DNA of 40,640 nucleotides, taken from NCBI GenBank assembly GCA_018664825.1, contig JABJNO010000022.1, positions 1 to 40,640 of the forward strand. The letters run 5' to 3'. The DNA comes from Candidatus Parcubacteria bacterium. GTDB lineage: Bacteria > Patescibacteriota > Patescibacteriia > UBA1558 > GWA2-36-10. The translations under genes and the position numbers were made by a program. Shown piece by piece: positions 35,832 to 40,640 of this stretch (positions are counted from its first letter, which is position 1; each line of letters starts with the position of its first letter). The notes beneath the pieces were generated by a model. It saw only the letters and a list, made by a program, of their open reading frames with translations. It ran no database searches and had not been told where the DNA came from.

Positions 35832-38780
35832 ATGCCAATACCACAGTTAAAGTCAAATTTTAAGCGCCGCAGTATTGCTGATTCAGATGCTGGATTTAGT
35901 TCTAGGCGCATAGTAAGCGATGTCAGGAACAAGAAAAAGAAAAAACCTGGCCGTTTTTTGTATAAAAAAGGCTCTTCTAGCAAATCTCACAAGACAAAAA
36001 AGTCTGTTAGTGGTAAATGGTGGGTTCGTTTTATCAAGCGTACTTGGCCATATGCCCTGGGGTTGGTATTTTTGGGTGGTATCTTTATCGTAGGATTATT
36101 TGCCTATTATTCAAAAGATTTACCAGATGTTGGTAACTTGATTGATAGATCAGTAGCCCTAAGTACCAAGATTTATGATAGTTCTGGTGAGGTATTGCTT
36201 TATGAGCTTCATGGAGCAGAAAATCGTACTCATATTAATTTGGAAGATTTACCTGATTATGTCAAAAATGCCACAATAGCAATTGAGGACAAGGATTTTT
36301 ATAATCATTCGGGCATTTCTTTGCGCGGTATTATTCGTGGACAGGTCATGCCTCGTTTACAAGGTAAGCGAGCCCAGGGCGGCTCTACTCTTACTCAGCA
36401 ATTTGTCAAAAATGCCATTCTTACCAATGAGCGCAGAGTCTCCAGAAAGGTAAAGGAGTGGATTTTGTCTTATCAACTTGAAAATAAGTATTCCAAGGAT
36501 CAAATTTTGGAATTTTATATAAACGAAATACCTTATGGTAGTTCTGCTTATGGTGTAGAATCAGCTGCGCATTATTATTTTGGTAAAGCTGCCAAAGATT
36601 TGACTTTGGCAGAAGCGGCAACCTTGGCTGCCTTACCACAGGCACCTAGTTATTATTCTCCTTATGGTGGTAATAAAGATGCTTTGATGGGCAGGCAGCG
36701 GACCGTTTTAAAACTTATGGTTGAACAGGGTTATATTAGTGAGGAAGAGGCAGACTTGGCTCGAGCCGAAGAACTAAATTTTAAACAAAGAATTGAAAAT
36801 ATAAAAGCTCCGCACTTTGTGATGTATGTCAAAAGTCAATTGGAAGAAAAATACAGCGCAACTATGATTGAGCAAAGTGGTTGGAAGATTATTACTTCAC
36901 TTGATTGGGATCTCCAGCAAAAAGCCGAGGCAACTATTGAAGAAATTGCTCCTGATAATCTAGAAAGATTTGAAGCCACCAATGCAGCTTTAGTTTCTGT
37001 AGATGTGGAGACTGGGAATATTTTGGCCATGGTCGGTTCCAAGGATTATTTTGATGACGAAATAGATGGGCAGGTAAATGTAGTTACGTCACTCAGGCAA
37101 CCAGGTAGCTCTCTCAAGCCTTTGGTGTATTTGACTGCTTTTGAAAAAGGCTATCGTCCTGATACAATGCTATTTGATTTGGAAACAAACTTTGCTTCAG
37201 CAGGAGAGGCTTATGAGCCAAAAAATTATGACTTAGAACAAAGAGGCCCAGTGACAATGCGCCAGTCTTTGGCAGGCTCTCTCAATATTCCAGCTGTAAA
37301 AACTCTTTATTTGGCAGGAGTGCACAATGTGACTGATTTGGCAGGAAAATTTGGCTATACATCTTTGGGTGATCCTGATAGATATGGACTTTCATTGGTT
37401 TTGGGTGGAGCAGAAGTAAAATTACTTGAACACACAAATGCTTATGCTACATTTGCCAGAGAAGGAGTCTATAAAGACAGTGTTTCTATACTAAAAGTTG
37501 AAGATTCAGACGGTAATATAATAGAAGAATACAATGAAGATAAGGGTAGGAGGGTAATAGAAAAAGAGCATGTAAATTTGTTGAACAATGTTTTGTCAGA
37601 CAATGGGGCCAGGGCCTATGTTTTTGGAGAGGCCAATTATCTGACTTTGCCAGACAGGCCAGCTGGTGCCAAGACAGGTACTACCAATGATTATCGCGAT
37701 GCTTGGTTGATGGGTTTTACTCCAAACATTGCCACAGGTGTCTGGGTAGGCAACAACGACAATACAGCTATGGCCGAAGGAGCCAGTGGATCAAGCGCGG
37801 CTGCTCCAATTTGGAATAAATACATGAGAGAAGCTACGGCGACCAGAGAAGTAAAATATTTCAAAGAACATGAGCCCGAGGAATGCGACAAGCCAATGGT
37901 TTGTGGTGGTGAAGGTCAAGAAAAAACAGTACGGATAGACAAGATGTCAGGTAAGTTGGCCACCGAATATACTCCATACACTCAAATAGAAGAAAAGAAA
38001 TTTTTGGAACTCCACAATATTTTGTATTATGTGAATATAAATGATCCATTGGGAGAGCCTCTTTCTGATCCAAACAAAGAGCCGCAGTATGGTCTGTGGG
38101 AAGGTCCTGTTTTGAAATGGATAGAAGAACAAGGTTACACAAATGAGAGCGTGCCAACTGAAGAGGATGATATTCATTTGGCACATTTGCGTCCAAATAT
38201 AAATTGGCGCACACCAAATAATAATCAGACAATAAAACAAGCTTCTTTTGCAATGCAGGTGACTGCCAGTGCACCACGAGGGGTGGAGCGGGTAGAATAT
38301 TTTGTGGGAGATCAAAAAGTAGGCACTTCTTATAACGAGCCTCATAGCTACACTTATAAAGTAGACCCTTTCCTTAGCAATGGTACATATGAAATCAAGG
38401 CGATTGCTTTTGATGACCAGGATAATTTTTCTGAAACAATTCGCAATATAAATTTGCAACTAGATAGTTCTGCTAGAGATTATAATATTATTTGGCTCCA
38501 ACCAAATGATGGAGGTACAATCAGTAAAGCAGATTTGCCAATAAGTATAGAAATAAATATCGACAAACCAAATATGGTTCGTAAGATAGATTTTTATTAT
38601 CTAACCCCAGATGACAACTCGCATTGGTTTACTTATCTTGATTCTCCAATTCCAAACAATATTTTTACCACTCTAGGAGAAGAACTTGATTTAGGAGTGC
38701 ACAAACTTTATTTGGTCATAAAGGATAGTTCGGGAAATTTGGTGCGCACTCCGCCACTCATTATAAATATTGTAGAATAA
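35832..38780 (+). CDS. Class A penicillin-binding protein (glycosyltransferase + transpeptidase) with C-terminal Ig-like region
   Basis: ATIAIEDKDFYNHSGISLRGIIR, GGSTLTQQFVKNA; PGSSLKPLVY (SxxK), GSLNIPAV (SxN), AKTGTTNDYRDAW (KTG). Confidence 0.95.
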   Translation: MPIPQLKSNFKRRSIADSDAGFSSRRIVSDVRNKKKKKPGRFLYKKGSSSKSHKTKKSVSGKWWVRFIKRTWPYALGLVFLGGIFIVGLFAYYSKDLPDVGNLIDRSVALSTKIYDSSGEVLLYELHGAENRTHINLEDLPDYVKNATIAIEDKDFYNHSGISLRGIIRGQVMPRLQGKRAQGGSTLTQQFVKNAILTNERRVSRKVKEWILSYQLENKYSKDQILEFYINEIPYGSSAYGVESAAHYYFGKAAKDLTLAEAATLAALPQAPSYYSPYGGNKDALMGRQRTVLKLMVEQGYISEEEADLARAEELNFKQRIENIKAPHFVMYVKSQLEEKYSATMIEQSGWKIITSLDWDLQQKAEATIEEIAPDNLERFEATNAALVSVDVETGNILAMVGSKDYFDDEIDGQVNVVTSLRQPGSSLKPLVYLTAFEKGYRPDTMLFDLETNFASAGEAYEPKNYDLEQRGPVTMRQSLAGSLNIPAVKTLYLAGVHNVTDLAGKFGYTSLGDPDRYGLSLVLGGAEVKLLEHTNAYATFAREGVYKDSVSILKVEDSDGNIIEEYNEDKGRRVIEKEHVNLLNNVLSDNGARAYVFGEANYLTLPDRPAGAKTGTTNDYRDAWLMGFTPNIATGVWVGNNDNTAMAEGASGSSAAAPIWNKYMREATATREVKYFKEHEPEECDKPMVCGGEGQEKTVRIDKMSGKLATEYTPYTQIEEKKFLELHNILYYVNINDPLGEPLSDPNKEPQYGLWEGPVLKWIEEQGYTNESVPTEEDDIHLAHLRPNINWRTPNNNQTIKQASFAMQVTASAPRGVERVEYFVGDQKVGTSYNEPHSYTYKVDPFLSNGTYEIKAIAFDDQDNFSETIRNINLQLDSSARDYNIIWLQPNDGGTISKADLPISIEINIDKPNMVRKIDFYYLTPDDNSHWFTYLDSPIPNNIFTTLGEELDLGVHKLYLVIKDSSGNLVRTPPLIINIVE

Positions 38781-38820
38781 AAAAACACCCTCTATATAAA
38801 TTTGGGTGTTTTTATTTTTT
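38781..38820. terminator. Bidirectional terminator between convergent PBP and small membrane protein genes
   Basis: AAAAACACCC...GGGTGTTTTTATTTTTT. Confidence 0.85.
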
Positions 38821-38830
38821 GCTAATATTT

Positions 38831-39073
38831 TTAGAATCCTTCATTGGCGTGTAGTTTATCAGCTTGCTCAAGACTAATGTCTTCTCCTCGCTCATGGACT
38901 CTATTTAATGAGTTTAAAACAATACTCAGTAGTCCTAGGAGTAGAGACAACAAGGAAAGCCACAGGGGTAAAAAAACACCCCAAGTATGCAGAAAGGCGA
39001 CTATGGCCAAAAATATCAAGAATAGGCCAATTGTTATATTTAGTGATACAGGGCAATAACAGCGCTGATTCAT
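38831..39073 (-). CDS. Small two-TM protein of unknown function
   Basis: Strong SD AAAGGAGGTGG just upstream of ATG; MNQRCYCPVSLNITIGLFLIFLAIVAFLHTWGVFLPLWLSLLSLLLGLLSIVLNSL. Confidence 0.75.
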   Translation of the reverse strand: MNQRCYCPVSLNITIGLFLIFLAIVAFLHTWGVFLPLWLSLLSLLLGLLSIVLNSLNRVHERGEDISLEQADKLHANEGF

Positions 39074-39122
39074 AATGCCACCTCCTTTCGTTAAAGATAA
39101 GAAAGTATGTGATTATATTTAT

Positions 39123-39151
39123 ATTGTTCACTTTTTTGGTTTTTTTGTCAA
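39123..39151 (-). promoter_or_regulatory. Candidate promoter of small two-TM protein gene
   Basis: Minus strand TTGACA (39151-39146), 17 nt, AACAAT (39128-39123). Confidence 0.5.
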
Positions 39152-39196
39152 TTTTTGGTATTGCTTCGAAGCCCAAAACATTATAAGATGTTTTAT

Positions 39197-40640
39197 ATGG
39201 AATTTAAACTGGTATCAAAATTTAAACCAGCTGGTGATCAAAATCAAGCAATAAGTAAATTGGTTGATGGGCTAAACAAAGATTATCGAGATCAGACTCT
39301 ATTGGGAGTGACTGGTAGCGGTAAGACTTTTACTATTGCCAATGTAATCAATAAAATAAAAAAGCCTACACTAGTGATTTCTCACAACAAAACATTGGCT
39401 GCTCAGCTAGCTTCTGAATTTCAAGATTTTTTCCCAAACAATGCAGTGCATTACTTTGTATCATATTATGACTATTATCAACCAGAGGCATATATGCCTA
39501 CTTCTGATACTTATATAGAAAAAGAAACTCAAATAAACGAAGAGATTGATAGGTTGAGGCATGTTTGCACCCAGAGCCTGCTTAGCAGAAAAGATGTAAT
39601 CATCGTAGCTTCTGTTTCTTGTATTTATAATTTGGGTAGTCCACTTGTTTACAAAGAATATAGAGCAGAATTGAAAGTTGGAGAATATTATAACCGTTTC
39701 AAGCTTTTGAAAAATTTAAATCATCTTCAATATCAAAGAAATGATACAGTGCTGACAAGGGGTTCTTATTCTGTCCGTGGAGAGGTGGTGGATATCTTTG
39801 CTTCTGGTCAAGAAAAAGATTTTTATAGGCTTACTTTTTTTGGTGACGAGCTAGAAAATATAGAATTGATAGATTTGCTCAACAATCAACCAAAAGAAAA
39901 GTTAAAAACTTTGGATATTTATCCAGCCAAGCATTTTTTGGCTATTGAAGAAAATAGAGAAGAGATAATAAAGAGCATCCGTAAGGACCTAGACAAAGAA
40001 GTAGCTGGTTTTTATAAAAAAGGAAAAACACTAGAGGCCGAAAGACTCAAGAGTAGAGTCAATCATGACCTGGAGATGATTTCAGAGACAGGATTTTGTA
40101 CGGGGATAGAAAATTATTCTAGATATTTTGATGGGCGCAAGATAGGTGATCCGCCGCATGCTTTGATAGATTATTTTCCAGATGATTTTTTGTTGATAAT
40201 AGATGAATCGCACATGACGGTCTCTCAGATTGGTGGGATGTACAATGGAGATAGGGCTAGAAAGATGAATTTGGTAGACTTTGGTTTTAGGCTCGAGGCA
40301 GCCCTTGATAATAGACCGCTCAAGTTTGATGAATTTGATAAACAGAGAAAAAATGCTATTTATATTTCAGCCACACCAGCTGATTATGAGCTTGATGTAT
40401 CAAAACAAGTGGTAGAGCAATTGGTTAGGCCGACTTTTATACTTGATCCAGTGGTTGATATCCGTCCCAGCAAAGGTCAGCTAGATGATTTGATGACTGA
40501 AATAGAAGATACAGTAAAGAAAAAAGAAAGAGTATTGGTGACTACTATTACCAAGCGATTGTCAGAAGATTTGACGGAAACTCTATTGGAGAGGGGTATA
40601 AAGGTACAATATTTACACTCGGAGATAAAAACCTTAGAAA
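39197..40640 (+). CDS. uvrB: Excinuclease ABC subunit B, 5' part (runs off window)
   Basis: MEFKLVSKFKPAGDQNQAISKLVDGL; LLGVTGSGKTFTIANVI; YYDYYQPEAYMPTSDTYIEKE; LIIDESHMTVSQIGGMYNGD. Not in the ORF track because no stop is reached. Confidence 0.96.
   Translation, partial: MEFKLVSKFKPAGDQNQAISKLVDGLNKDYRDQTLLGVTGSGKTFTIANVINKIKKPTLVISHNKTLAAQLASEFQDFFPNNAVHYFVSYYDYYQPEAYMPTSDTYIEKETQINEEIDRLRHVCTQSLLSRKDVIIVASVSCIYNLGSPLVYKEYRAELKVGEYYNRFKLLKNLNHLQYQRNDTVLTRGSYSVRGEVVDIFASGQEKDFYRLTFFGDELENIELIDLLNNQPKEKLKTLDIYPAKHFLAIEENREEIIKSIRKDLDKEVAGFYKKGKTLEAERLKSRVNHDLEMISETGFCTGIENYSRYFDGRKIGDPPHALIDYFPDDFLLIIDESHMTVSQIGGMYNGDRARKMNLVDFGFRLEAALDNRPLKFDEFDKQRKNAIYISATPADYELDVSKQVVEQLVRPTFILDPVVDIRPSKGQLDDLMTEIEDTVKKKERVLVTTITKRLSEDLTETLLERGIKVQYLHSEIKTLE

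Noticed and set aside
37861-38459. 138- and 170-aa minus-strand ORFs inside the PBP gene
   Set aside because: Fully antisense to a conserved PBP; overlapping each other in different frames; no SD or domains.

Overview
AT-rich (about one third GC), gene-dense bacterial window. Gene content, low use of Shine-Dalgarno (SD) sites and a tandem family of VirB2-like (T4SS_pilin-type) pilins suggest a Candidate Phyla Radiation / Patescibacteria (Parcubacteria-like) genome; this is inference. Order: 3' part of rpoB, rpoC, ftsK, a RodZ-like HTH/TM protein and recA; a surface-polysaccharide block (frameshifted flippase, O-antigen-ligase-like protein, galU); a solute-binding lipoprotein plus four tandem pilins; a GC-rich lipoprotein on the minus strand; two convergent GT-C-like membrane proteins; yebC and ruvC; a glycogen/alpha-glucan cluster (two GT5 synthases, GH57, APH-like kinase, P-loop kinase, ROK kinase, GDE-like hydrolase, GalT-like); a minus-strand tyrS-APH-HAD-kinase-mscL operon; a class A PBP; the 5' part of uvrB. 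No rRNA, tRNA, CRISPR array or transposon was recognised. Main signals for follow-up: (1) monocistronic genes for exported or membrane proteins with TTGACA-17-bp promoters, strong SDs, raised GC and, in two cases, a nearly identical 16-nt leader block, in a genome where most starts have no SD; (2) TATAAT boxes exactly 6 nt before the ATG of several operon-leading genes, implying leaderless mRNAs; (3) a four-pilin array with a long inter-gene hairpin and one gene with a near-complete anti-SD match; (4) an atypical alpha-glucan cluster; (5) a promoter-hairpin-U-tract leader upstream of a GT-C gene. All calls come from reading the sequence; no database search was run.
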